Positions 42,731 to 53,900 are shown, numbered from the stretch's first letter. The stretch: DNA of 64,000 bases from Schizochytrium sp. CCTCC M209059 (GCA_000818945.1 KN805374.1:560921-624920), one strand, 5' to 3'. Numbers and translations are program-made. Notes: generated by a model from the sequence alone, not told the origin.

Positions 42731-43819
42731 TCTTGCCTCTGACAACTCGGTTTTGCACCGACGATTCGGTTTTGCCAGGGCTGTTTTGGCTCTGGTCGGG
42801 CCGAGCGAGCAAGACAGGCCTGATTTTTTTAAACCCCGTGTGTATGGGCGCACGCGCAGACCAGCGCACACCGAGACGGCAACAGTAGTGGCAGGCGTCA
42901 AGCACGACAGATGCTGCCCATCTTCGACTTGCACACTGACGCGACGCCGGTCCGGCCGCGTGCCGCGGACACTTCATCAGGCTGTGGCCGCAACTTGCAG
43001 CAGGTCGCTGTCATGGTCATTCGGCTGAGCGAGTGAACACTATATACTTTACTTTCTTCGCCACTGCGCTACGCTTTTGACAATTGCGCTACGCTTTTGA
43101 CATCCGCCCGGGCCATAGCTTCCAAAACTTAAGCGAGCTGCGGCTGCACAAGCGAGGGCGCGGAGAAGGTACGCGCTAGCTCGCGCTAAGATGAGCTGCT
43201 GTCCTGGAGGGAAACCAAGGCTTGCATAGTGATCGCTCCAAGATGATTTTTCACTCATGCCCGCGTAGCTTGTATGTCAGGGTCAATTCGCCCCTGCAAA
43301 CACGAGAATACCAGGGGTGTCGTATTTCATAGTAGGCCTATAGCTGATTAGCATTCCGAAGCGCTTGAAGCAGCTGCAGAGCCACAACAGTTAAAGAAAA
43401 CAAAAGAAATCCAGCTTGTAGTGCTGACTTGGCCAGCTGCCGAAAAAGCGATGCTGCGACAATTTTGCGAAAGGAAGATGCTTGCAAGAAGACCTTGTAT
43501 CATCAACCATTTTGTTCGATCGGGCAGGCTGCAGCTGCCAGTATTTATTGATTGATGTCTTTGTTTCTGCTCCACGCACAGACCCTTACCAACCAAAAGA
43601 AAGGGCGACTCTCACCTGCACTTCGATCTCCAAGTTGACATTTGAGGCCTCTGTCGATCAACCTATGTTCAAGATCGATTTTGCTTGCACAGCACGAGTA
43701 TGATCAGCTGCAGCCCTTACAGAGAGAAAGCAAAAGCAATCAGTAGCAGCGCAGACAGATAGGTAGGCAGGCAGGCAAGCACGCAGTGCAGCGGCGTTTT
43801 CTTCTCTTTTCTTTTCTTC

Positions 43820-43822
<3 letters not shown>

Positions 43823-43871
<49 letters not shown>

Positions 43872-43873
43872 TC
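43823..43873. repeat. (CTTT)n microsatellite
   Basis: About twelve CTTT units, the same unit as the long tract at 20634-20981. Confidence 0.93.
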
Positions 43874-44128
43874 CCTCTCCTCTCGTTTACAGCTGCATGG
43901 TTGGCCTCCTCTCTCTTTGCGAGCCGACTGCTATTAATAATAAAAACAACGCAGCTGCAGCTGCAGACGCGCGCGCGTCTCCGCCACGCCGCGCCTCGCG
44001 TCAGAACCCTCTCTCGCGGTGTCGCGCGAGACCCGACCCTGACCGCGCGGCGCAGGGCTTCTTCTCTGCGGGCCCGGACGGACTCACAGTCAGCGGGGAA
44101 GAGAGAGTAGAGGGAGGGAGGGCTTGAG

Positions 44129-45415
44129 TCCGTGGGGACAGCCGCGGGGTGGCAGGGTCTATCCGCCGCGGTGCGGCCCTTGCGCATGGCCCGAACCTGG
44201 CCTCTCCTTACCTTATCCAATGTGCTCGTAATACCGGACTTTCGCGGGAGCGGGGGCCTGCGTAGGGGCCGAGCGCCGCGGTGCGCCCGGGTCAGGCGCG
44301 GCAGGCAGAGAAAGGCCTCGTCCACCTGCCCTCTGCTTTGCCTTCGTCCTAGGTAGGAAGTACTGTGACACGGGCGGGACTTTACATTGCAGAGCGCTGA
44401 CGAGGGCGACGAAGAACAGAGAAAGGCGGCGATAACGCAAAAAATTATAACTGTTACATAGCGCGCAACCTGCAGCTGCATGCATGCATGCCCTGGAGAT
44501 ATATATACGTAGGTGAATGGCCATGTCGCCCAGCGAGCGCGGGACCAGGCGTCGCACGCGAAGCGAAGCCGCCAGCCTCGCCGGCTCGGGGATAGATAAC
44601 CAACCCTCAAGGCGCGGCCGCCGCGAAGAGGGGCCTCCTCGCGCGGCGGGCGGTGCGGCGCGGTGGGCGTGGAGGCAGGGAGAGTTCCCGCCGCGGCGGG
44701 CTGTGGCCGCAGGCTGCTTCGCGCGATGGTGTGTATCTGCGACGACGGCCATATCGGCGAGGCGGCCGCGGCGGGCCCCTCACGAAAGGCCTGGCCTGAC
44801 CCGTGCTTACGCGGTTTAGTGTGTTTGTAATAACAGACTAGTGACATCCCGCGGGACGAAAGAGCGCGGCGGGCAAGGCCTCGCGTGGAGAGAGACACAC
44901 TCGGAGGGCGATGGAGATGATGATGGATGAACGAACGGATGGGAGGCATACATGGATGGAGGGAGAAGAATTGAGCGAGCGAGCGTTGCAGCGCACTGGT
45001 GCAGAGGAGGAAGGAGTTCTGATGGGGAGGGCGCGAGATTCTCCGATGGCGAAAGGCAGGTGATCGCTGCTGGTTGCTACGTGTTTTGCACAGAGAGAGA
45101 GAGAGAGAAAGAAAATACGCCCGGCAGCCGAGAGCGACAAAGAAAAAAAGAAGGAAATCGTCCACAAAAACGTGCCGCGCTCACTCGTCACAGTCACAGC
45201 AGCAACCTGAAATCGAGCATGGCTTTCGCGCTATTGTTGGCCCCGATTGGCAGAAAAATCCCAGTTCCCACCGAGCGACGAGCAAGGCCTTCTTCACTTC
45301 TCCCAGGTTGTCGCCGCGGTGGGGCGGCAATGTCGCGGGACCCCCAAAGGCAAAGACCGCCTCCTTTATTCTGCTATGTAATGTGTACGTAATAACGGAC
45401 TTTTCTCCGTATAGG
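44129..45415. repeat. Three diverged copies of an interspersed repeat
   Basis: Similar cores occur at about 44214-44238 (AATGTGCTCGTAATACCGGA), 44818-44838 (AGTGTGTTTGTAATAACAGA) and 45378-45402 (AATGTGTACGTAATAACGGA). Each is preceded by a GCCGCGG-containing GC-rich stretch of about 60-90 bp. Spacing is about 600 and 560 bp, so they may be remnants of a tandem array or of a small dispersed element. Similarity was judged by eye. Confidence 0.45.
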
Positions 45416-45708
45416 CAGGTCAAGACGAAGCCCCGATCCACAACCAGCCATGGCCAAAGAAAGCTGCGCTGCATGTTGATGCATGAGCGGCAGTCAGCCG
45501 AGGAAGCAGGCTCACGCCGCCCGAACACGAGCGGGCGCCAGGCAGCGGGGCGAGCCTCAGTAGAGGCTAGCTTGCTTGCGTGCTTGCCTTGCGTGCTTGC
45601 CTAGGTCGTTTGCGCACATGCGCGCATTAGGCCTAGGCCTAGGCCTAGTTATTGTATGTATGTTGATAATAAGCAGGCCTAGCCAGAAAAAGATTTGCGT
45701 GCCTCACT

Positions 45709-45726
45709 TGAATAGACAATATGCAT
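45709..45726 (+). repeat. Left terminal inverted repeat of the DNA transposon
   Basis: TGAATAGACAATATGCAT is the exact reverse complement of 50830-50847. It encloses the nuclease and transposase genes. Similarity stops sharply on both sides of the 18 bp. No obvious target-site duplication abuts it. Confidence 0.75.
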
Positions 45727-45961
45727 CGGTGCTCTGAAACGCCTGAAAACGTGCAATTTCTCCTTAATCTACCCCCCACCTGTCAGATTAACTACTGGTA
45801 AGCAGGGAGAGGGCCTTGCGCGAAAAGAGAGAGCTGCCACCTAACCGTAAAGCAGACTGTCTGCGCGCTGGAGGCGCGTGCGCAGGTGCGTACGCGGGCG
45901 CAAAAGCAGCAAGCGCGCAGGAGCCGGAGCGGAGAAGCTAGAAGCATACTCCCGTGTCGTC

Positions 45962-48054
45962 ATGGGCGTTACGGAGCTGCTCAAGCAACTACGTTCGAAG
46001 CAACGCAACGTCCAGCTCTACGAACTCTTGCGCGACAAGGATGTTGGGATTGACGCCTCAGTCTGGCTGCACATGTACGTGAGCGTGCAGCATGAAGAGG
46101 TCTCTAAGGGCAACTTCACTAGCATCGTGCAGGGTTTATTGGGCGGCTTAAGAAGCTCAAAACATGGGGCGCTCGCCCTATCGTCGTCTTCGATGGCGTT
46201 TCAAACGAAATAAAGGCAAGCACGAACTCTGCAAGAAGCAACAAACGCGATAGAATGGTCCAAGGTTTGATGGAAGACCTACAAGCTTGCCTCAACGCCG
46301 GCGAGGAGCCTTCGACCGCGCTCATGGAAAAGATCTCAAAGGCAAACGCTGGCGTCACCCGTGATCTTGTTTACGCGGTCATCAGGCAGTTGCGAGTGGA
46401 GGGATACCCCTATGTGGTGGCTCCCTACGAGGCAGATCACACGCTTGTCGCGTTGCTCCATGAAGGTTCTATCCAATACATTATCTCAGTTGACTCAGAC
46501 ATGCTCGTTCACCACGGCGGAAATGTCGTTGTCATCCCACCGGGCTTTTGGCAGGACGGTTTGGGCATTCTCTACGACCCAGCGGCAAATACTGCGCCAG
46601 AAGATGAATCAAACGCGCTCTGCGACCGTCCACGTGACTTGGGTCTTATCATTGACAGAGTTGTAGGACACCACGCATGCGAGCCGCGTGAAGCGGCGGC
46701 CGCTGTGTGCCTTGCGTACGCGTTACTCGTGGATTCGGACTATCACAACCTTAAAGGCGTTGGGGCAAAAACGGCACTGTCCGTCATGGAGCTGCTCTTA
46801 CATCGCGGGGTCACACTGGAAAGCTGGAAAGACCCTGATCAGCTCGCGGACATTCTCTGCAATAATTACGCGAAGCAACTACGCAAAGAGGATGTTGTCT
46901 CGGACATGAAAAGGGCGAAGGGCGGTCTTCTTGGGGGCATCGCGCTGCACCTTGCGAAGCGCGAGATCAATTATCTCGATGAGAAGGTTGCGATTGACAC
47001 AGGATGCATTGAACGTTTCGGCAAAACAAGTTTCGACCGCGAGCAGGTGGACCTCATCTCTCTGGGCCTGCTTTGCATGCGTGATGGATGTGGATGCCAG
47101 AGGAAGAAGCCAAAACACCATGACGTTGGTCAGGGTTATTCTGTGATCCAGCCTCAGGACACGGTCCACCCCGTGCAGCTCACAGAAGACCTTATTATCG
47201 GGGCCAAGATGTGTGAGGAACATGTTGACACAGCATCGCTTGCCCAGTTGGCCCGCTGGCTCCGCACTCGCGGGCAATTTGCGTCTGGCAAGAAAAAGCA
47301 TGAGCTTCGCGCGAGCGTGCGTGCCCAAATGGCTGCTGAAGCAGCAGCAAAGAAAGGGAATCACCAGCTTACCAATCTGCGTTGCCCAGAGGGCCTCAGC
47401 GTCCTGCAGCTGCTGAGAAACTGCGGACGGAATGTAGACCTTCCACTGATAGATAACGCCGAAGCCAAGGCTGCACTTGCCGCCATCCCGTCAGACCGCT
47501 GGATCACCTATATCGGCGAATTGCAAGAGCGAGCGCCGCTGGTCTCGGAACAGTTCTTGCAGAAACATTTCAAGGACGTATGTACGAAGAAAGGTGTTTT
47601 TCGAAAAGGTTACAAGCGCATTTGCTTCCGCACACATCTTCGCGGATTTGCAGCCTACTTCGTACCGAATGGAGACAAACCTGCTAAAGAGTGTTGGTTC
47701 AGGCTTCACTGCCCAAGGTCAATGGTCAATGCCACCTATCCTGTCTTTGTGCGTTGTTCCATCGAATGGCATGAAGCGATGGACGGACGGCCTCCATACG
47801 TGACAAACGTCTGTGACCAGATGTGCGCCTGCCCTGCCGCCCGAGTTGATCAGGGATGCGTGCACGTGTGTGCTTTGCTACAAGCCGTGCAGAATCTTCG
47901 TCGCCGAGACCCGCGCGACAACTGTCCAACGAGTAAGCGCTGTGAATGGAACACGGCACGTGCCAAAGTCGAGGAGGACCTGGTGAACAATGAGATCTCT
48001 TATCTTAATCATAGACTGCGGACACTATTTCTTCGAAAGCAGGTACGCTACTGA
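45962..48054 (+). pseudogene. XPG/FEN1-like flap endonuclease fused to SAP and SWIM domains (frameshifted)
   Basis: The frame from the ATG at 45962 (MGVTELLKQLRS) runs to about 46134 and then needs a shift to the frame that ends at 48054; one G appears missing from a G-run at 46132-46134. All acidic positions of the FEN1 active site have counterparts: GIDASVWLH, VVFDG, APYEAD, SVDSDML and LVDSDYHN. The last is followed by the helix-two-turn-helix LKGVGAKTAL. Further on is a SAP-like helix pair (LARWLRTRGQFASGKKKHEL, near nt 47250-47310). Then comes a SWIM zinc finger with C-x-C and C-V-H-V-C (nt ~47822-47875), followed by PTSKRCEWN. FEN1-type enzymes cut 5' flaps; SAP and SWIM bind DNA/protein. 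The last ~15 codons come from the duplicated segment, so the natural C-terminus is missing. A sequencing error at the G-run is possible. Confidence 0.78.
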
Positions 48055-49032
48055 CGCCAGTGCAGAATCGAAGTATTCTAGCGAAGCGCGGGATCGACTT
48101 GAAAGATGCCCACCTTAGAAGAACTTGAGAAGAAGAAGTTTTCGTGACCGCTTCTCGCAAAATGGCGTAATAATCTTTCGCCTCTTTGGCCTTCGCCCGC
48201 GCTTCTGTCTTGGCCTGTTTGAAAGCGCTGAGGGCAGCGTCTCGTTCTTCACGGAACCTAATCGAATCGCTGAGGGCAGCGTCTCGTTCTTCACGGAGCT
48301 TCTGGAGTTCAGCTTCCAACTTTTCTTTGTCGCTTTGGAGTTCATTAATCGTGAAATCCGTAAGAGTTGCCAATCTCTCTGAGAGAGTATTAGCACGAGC
48401 GTCAGCTTGGCTTGCATTCGAGGTCTTGACAAAGAGAGCCTGCGCACGTTTCTTAGCAGAGCTGGCCTCATGTGACAGTCGCCTGATTTCATTCTTTGCC
48501 ACATCACTCCTTTGGTTCGCAACTTCAAGCTTCGCGTCAAGCTTTCGTGCCTTCTGGATGCGCTCATAAGCAGCATCGCTTTCTGCATGGCGGGCACGCG
48601 ATGTTCGACGGCGTTTTGTCTGACTGCGCTCAGGCGAAGCGATGTGACTTGTGAGTCTGCGCTCCGCTATCGACTTTGGTGTCAGCTTATCGCTCGCCAG
48701 TACCCATTTGCTAGTCTTCCATTCAGCCAAATCACCAGCCGGTGGAGGAGACATTGCCGTTTCGGCAGCTATCACTTGGGTTATATCAGACTTCAAGACC
48801 CAATCGTTCTTCTTACGTGTGTCGAACTCAAAGGAGTTTGGGTTAAAATGATGCCAGCGGAAGCGGCTTCTTGCTCTTGTCCCTGTAGCAACATTCTGCC
48901 GCAATCTGTTGAAGATTACATCTCGCGCCTTGCTCTCGCGAAGTGCTGCTGCATCTGTTCTCGTGTGACGGTTGCTTCTGTAAATCTCGAAAGTGCGGAA
49001 AGGACCTTGTTTATTCTGGCACCATTTCAAAG
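48005..49032 (-). pseudogene. Orphan duplicate of the transposase coiled-coil region
   Basis: An open frame of about 340 codons begins inside copy A (KWCQNKQGPFRTF...) and runs to a TAA formed at the junction with the nuclease gene (48005-48007). It has no start codon of its own and no catalytic domain. It is joined in a different frame to the HTH segment at 49033. I regard it as a by-product of the duplication. Confidence 0.8.
48007..49032. repeat. Copy A of a 1,026-bp direct duplication
   Basis: Identical, as far as I can see, to 49446-50471 (offset 1,439 bp). Its left edge is at AATCATAG and its right edge at TTTCAAAG. On the - strand it re-encodes the coiled-coil part of the transposase out of frame with the upstream HTH part. 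It sits directly against the nuclease gene and supplies that gene's last codons. Confidence 0.92.
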
Positions 49033-50538
49033 ACTGACCGTATGGTGACCAAATCGCTCAGAGACGTCTTTGGGCCACGTAACATCCAGCATACACGGCA
49101 ACGGAGTTGGAAACATGCGCGAGAAAGTATGATGCAGAAGATGGATGCCGAATTCAAAGGTTCGCGATATCGTGGATTGGTGGACATCAAACAACGAACC
49201 CATCACGATCTGACTCAAATTAAGGCGCAGGATCATTAGCGTAATGAGAAGTTTGTCCTCAAGCAAAAGAGAAGCCTTCCGGTGAGAGGGCGATCTGCTT
49301 GACGGAGTTGAAAGACTGTCCGAGGCTTCGAACCTGTTGAGCTTTTTTTCCAGTCCTTGTTCAGACTTCGCGAACCCCTTGTCCTCACGAAAGCTCTGCC
49401 ACTTGGCGGTAGCTGCACTGCGCTGCTTCGCGTGACAGCCACCGAAATCATAGACTGCGGACACTATTTCTTCGAAAGCAGGTACGCTACTGACGCCAGT
49501 GCAGAATCGAAGTATTCTAGCGAAGCGCGGGATCGACTTGAAAGATGCCCACCTTAGAAGAACTTGAGAAGAAGAAGTTTTCGTGACCGCTTCTCGCAAA
49601 ATGGCGTAATAATCTTTCGCCTCTTTGGCCTTCGCCCGCGCTTCTGTCTTGGCCTGTTTGAAAGCGCTGAGGGCAGCGTCTCGTTCTTCACGGAACCTAA
49701 TCGAATCGCTGAGGGCAGCGTCTCGTTCTTCACGGAGCTTCTGGAGTTCAGCTTCCAACTTTTCTTTGTCGCTTTGGAGTTCATTAATCGTGAAATCCGT
49801 AAGAGTTGCCAATCTCTCTGAGAGAGTATTAGCACGAGCGTCAGCTTGGCTTGCATTCGAGGTCTTGACAAAGAGAGCCTGCGCACGTTTCTTAGCAGAG
49901 CTGGCCTCATGTGACAGTCGCCTGATTTCATTCTTTGCCACATCACTCCTTTGGTTCGCAACTTCAAGCTTCGCGTCAAGCTTTCGTGCCTTCTGGATGC
50001 GCTCATAAGCAGCATCGCTTTCTGCATGGCGGGCACGCGATGTTCGACGGCGTTTTGTCTGACTGCGCTCAGGCGAAGCGATGTGACTTGTGAGTCTGCG
50101 CTCCGCTATCGACTTTGGTGTCAGCTTATCGCTCGCCAGTACCCATTTGCTAGTCTTCCATTCAGCCAAATCACCAGCCGGTGGAGGAGACATTGCCGTT
50201 TCGGCAGCTATCACTTGGGTTATATCAGACTTCAAGACCCAATCGTTCTTCTTACGTGTGTCGAACTCAAAGGAGTTTGGGTTAAAATGATGCCAGCGGA
50301 AGCGGCTTCTTGCTCTTGTCCCTGTAGCAACATTCTGCCGCAATCTGTTGAAGATTACATCTCGCGCCTTGCTCTCGCGAAGTGCTGCTGCATCTGTTCT
50401 CGTGTGACGGTTGCTTCTGTAAATCTCGAAAGTGCGGAAAGGACCTTGTTTATTCTGGCACCATTTCAAAGTGCATGAACATTTCGTATTGCTAGGCGAT
50501 TTCACAGCCGACATTTGCTCTGCAAGCGCGCCCGACAT
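49027..50538 (-). pseudogene. Transposase N-terminal part (THAP-like, coiled coil, HTH_Tnp_4-like), DDE domain missing
   Basis: About 503 residues from the ATG at 50536-50538 (MSGALAEQMSAVK). The first ~95 residues have clustered cysteines (KCSCTLKWC) and an HHFNPNSF motif like the HF-x-P-x-x-F box of THAP fingers. The expected Cys before that box is replaced, so the finger is atypical or degenerate. A basic region and a long coiled coil (LSHEASSAKKRAQAL... EKLEAELQKLREERDAAL) follow. Near the end, LLEDKLLITLMILRLNLSQIV, then GSLFDVHQSTISRTF, matches the helix-turn-helix that precedes DDE_Tnp_4 domains. The frame stops at 49027 just inside copy A, at the point where the DDE fold should begin (RFGHHTVSL). 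No DDE triad is present. Confidence 0.72.
49446..50471. repeat. Copy B of the 1,026-bp direct duplication (original position)
   Basis: This copy is in frame with both the transposase N-terminus (to the right) and the HTH segment (to the left, 49033-49445), so it is probably the original. The pair gives the order copy A, 413-bp unique segment, copy B. Confidence 0.92.
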
Positions 50539-50829
50539 CAGGCCCACGACGTGCGGACAACCTAACCACCACCACGGAGACCGAGCTCGTCGAACGTCAA
50601 AAACGTTGTATATACGCTTGGGGCAGCTGCGAGAGATCGCGAGGCACTAGCCTGGCCAATGTACTTTCCAACTCGCGACACTCCCACCAGCGCGCAGACC
50701 ACGACAGGTCGACTTCGCACGAGGGAATTGATAATGCACAAGGTGAGCAAGGATCCCCAACTCGCGCAAGGTAAATAGGCCACTTTGGCCGAAAGGGTAG
50801 GTTCGGAGCGAAATAGGGCTCTTTCAAAA

Positions 50830-50847
50830 ATGCATATTGTCTATTCA
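50830..50847 (-). repeat. Right terminal inverted repeat of the DNA transposon
   Basis: ATGCATATTGTCTATTCA is the reverse complement of 45709-45726. It lies 72 bp before the ATG of the next host gene. Confidence 0.75.
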
Positions 50848-50919
50848 GGCGTGACTTTCTCACATTCACACACACAGCAGACACAGATACGTGGAGGTAA
50901 ACATAAAACCTGAAGAGAG

Positions 50920-53900
50920 ATGAAAGAGGTGTGTGCAGACACTGTCCTCGATCGACCACCGCTTTACTTCCTGCTCGACCTCTTCTTCTTGCCCTTTTTC
51001 GAGCCAGAAGCGGTCTCCCCCTCGTCCTCTTCCAGCAGCTCATCCTCTTCAAACATGGCTCAACAAGAAGAAGAAGAAGAAGAAGAAGAAAACGGTGAGA
51101 CGAACGAACCTAGGCCGAGGCCTAAAGAGGACTCGGGCGGAAACAAAGAAACAACCAGCCAGCCGGGGCGGGCGGGCCGGGGCGTGTCTGGGACGGGCGG
51201 ACGTGCGGACGTGCGCGCGGCGGCGATGACTGCGCAAGAACTAGAGGAGGGCCTCCTTCCCCGCGAAGTAGCCGAGCGTAGCGGCAGACGAGACGACCAA
51301 CACTGGGGACGAGAAGGCGTTCAGGGCTCTTCCGCAGGCTCCAACACCACCACCTACGCCGCCACCGCCGCCAACGCGGCTCCTGGCACCGCTGGTTCTG
51401 AAGGCCCCGGCGCGCCCGCGCAGGGAGCCCAAGGCAGAAGGCGCCGCAGGTCACGCAAGCATCATCAGCAGCAGCAGCTCTTGCAACTCAAGGGCCGGGC
51501 CGTGGGCTCTCCCATTGATGTCACCTTCCAGCACATGGAGATGCGCAAGCATCTCCGCAGAATCTGGGGCACATACAGCTCAGACAGACCTTACACAATG
51601 CTCTGGGCCTTTCTCACGCTTCTCCTTGTCTTTGGCGTCCTTGGAGCCAGCCTGTCGAAAGAAGGCTTCTGGATCAAACTTAACATTGGTCAACTTGGTT
51701 TCTGGGGACTCATCACGATCATCACAGTGGCCATCATCGTCTATACGTTAACGCGAGTCATCGTCGTCTTCCGTTGGATGCTCTATTGGCTCATGCTTGC
51801 CGAAGCTCTCAACATTATGCTCAACCAGGAATACAATCTCTTTGGATCGAAATCACCAGGATGGCTCACCATCAGTCTCATTGTCGTCGAAATACTCACA
51901 CTCGGCATCTACCTCTTTGTACACTATGCCTATCCGCGCCTCCTTGCCTCAGACTGGTTTCACCGGCACATTGGCGCAAAACGCTGGTACGAAGTCCGCA
52001 TGATCGGACCCTGGACCCTCACGTACTCGAGCGGCCTCACTCACAGATACACGTGCACCTATCGAGGCGAGACAAACGCCGATGGCCTTCCTCACGGCGT
52101 CGGTCATTGGATCGACGACGCTTATCACGGTGAGATCCTCACTGGATGGTGGGAGAACGGCCGTCCCGTCGGGCCTTTCCGCTCGCGCGAATTTGGTTCA
52201 GGGTGCGCCTTTGACACCCTCGTTATCGGCTTTGTCTCGGCCACAGACGATGAATTCGGTTCTTTTAAGCTCTTTCCCACAAACGCAGGCCCTGCGCGTT
52301 GTGGAGTCGCTTCTGTCGAATGCAGTGTCTCAGGCGAATTCTTTTCCCATTTGCCTGCCTCGAGAGTGCTCTTTGGACCCTTTGAGCTCGATACAAAGTC
52401 CATGGCAGAGTCATTCGGCAACGTGCGGGGCTCACGGCAATCGGTTTGGCTCGAAGAGAACCCCGCCACGAGCTTTCGCGTTTCAGCCACCATCTCTGAC
52501 TGCCTTCAGCGCCTCAAGTTCTTGTCCGCTGTGCATCCCGTTACTAGCGTATTCATTACTGCGAATCAGGGCCGTGGCGTTACTGTAGCAGGCCATACCT
52601 TTGCCGAAACGAGTCAGGCGGGTCAGCAGGTGCGTCAGGTCGTGGTCGATGTCATCTACCCCGACGATACCAACGAAGAGGAGCTCGAGGAAGACAACGG
52701 TCTCACGCATGGTCAAGAAAGTAATCAGGATCGCGCGAGGTCCGATGCTGCTCCTGCAAGACTTGATCATTCCCTTGGTGATTCAAGTCTCAGCCACGAG
52801 GATAATCTCGATGCTTTTTTCCTCCAAGAACAACATCGTGGAGAAAGACGCTCTCGCGGTGCTTCAACTCTTCCTCCCTCAGCACGCATGGAACTGGCAG
52901 ACGAGCTCGATACAATTGATAGCCATGATGGAACAGTCGATGACGGTGATCTTATGGCACCACGTACACCTTCGTTGCGTTCTTCTCTTGGATTTGCAGA
53001 GCTTGGACTTCCTGGTGCACAACGCTCTTCTAGTTTGACGGACATGGTCGGTGGAGACGACGACGATGATGACGATGACGACGACGACGACGATGAGGAA
53101 GAGGAGGAGGCAGCAGATGTGGACCACTTGAGAGGCCGCGCCGACAGCCGTCGACAGGTCAACGCAAAATCCGGCAGACTTGCGTCTTACCTCGAGGATG
53201 AAGAAGAAGGAGAAGAAGGGAACTTTCTTTGCGTCAGCGAAGATCATACCGTCCCATTGCGCACAAACAGATCCTCAGGCCGTGCAAGCAATTCGATCTT
53301 ACGGCAGAGCATGGATGGAGGCCGGTACTCCGACGTAGATTCTGTAGAATACGATTCATCGTCCTTTAGCCTCGAGCCCTTTTCACTCAATGGAGGACGG
53401 CCCGACCCCCGGTCCATCTCGGCGCGAAGCGTACGGCATCGAAACAAGCTCTTGCTCAACAGCGCCCAAGGCACATCCATCTCTAATGGCTTTGACGGGA
53501 AAACAGGTACGAGGGACCAAGCAACTCATTCAAGTGCGCAGACTCCACATTTGCGTGTTCGGGACTGGCGCTCGAGTCTTGAGGGCCACGCGGAAGCGCT
53601 CATCTTCATTCCAGGCTTCAACTCTTCACTCCGTCATAATCTCGAGCGCCTCGGCCAATTCCTGGCCATGGGACATTTCCCACCGCACATTAAACCCTTT
53701 GTATTCAACTGGCCAGCAGGACAAGTCGCAACCTACCTATGGGCAGTCGAAAAGGCTGCTGACGAGCGAACAGTTGCCGTCTTTGGGTCCATGCTCGATG
53801 GTCTACGAGATGCCGGTATTCGCGACGTTCATTTCCTCACGCACAGCATGGGCGTGCACGCGCTCATGGGCGCGTTTGCCGACAAGCCTGACGGTTCACG

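Larger units (their letters stand above)
42731..45708. other. 3-kb gene-free region with diverged repeats
   Basis: No convincing gene. A small - strand frame at 43049-43258 (69 codons, MSEKSSWSDHYASLGFPPG...) has one hydrophobic helix and could be a tiny gene, but it has no recognisable relatives. The region has a (CTTT) run at 43823-43873, a 19-bp duplicated GCGTAGCGCA motif near 43065-43100, and three diverged copies of a repeat centred on GTAATAACGGACT (see the separate entry). Confidence 0.5.
45709..50847. mobile_element. Rearranged DNA transposon, IS5/Harbinger-like (ISL2EU-type), with XPG-SAP-SWIM nuclease gene
   Basis: A 5,139-bp element bounded by perfect 18-bp inverted repeats. It contains two converging genes. 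On + is a FEN1/XPG-like nuclease with SAP and SWIM segments. On - is the N-terminal half of a transposase with a THAP-like start, a coiled coil and an HTH_Tnp_4-type helix-turn-helix segment. In the known ISL2EU group, a DDE transposase is accompanied by a second protein with a SWIM finger and a YqaJ exonuclease. The SWIM finger and the PTSKRCEWN motif after it match that second protein, but the visible nuclease fold here is XPG-type. A 1,026-bp direct duplication has replaced the expected transposase DDE region and cut the nuclease C-terminus, so this copy is probably non-autonomous. The superfamily assignment rests on motif patterns read by eye. Confidence 0.75.

Noticed and set aside
43717..45165. 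482-codon - strand frame
   Set aside because: Spans the CTTT tract and diverged repeats; low-complexity composition and no recognisable domain.
48125..49048. + strand frames in the duplicated segment (85, 127 and 178 codons), present twice
   Set aside because: Antisense shadows of the transposase coiled-coil region; their duplication only reflects the 1,026-bp repeat.
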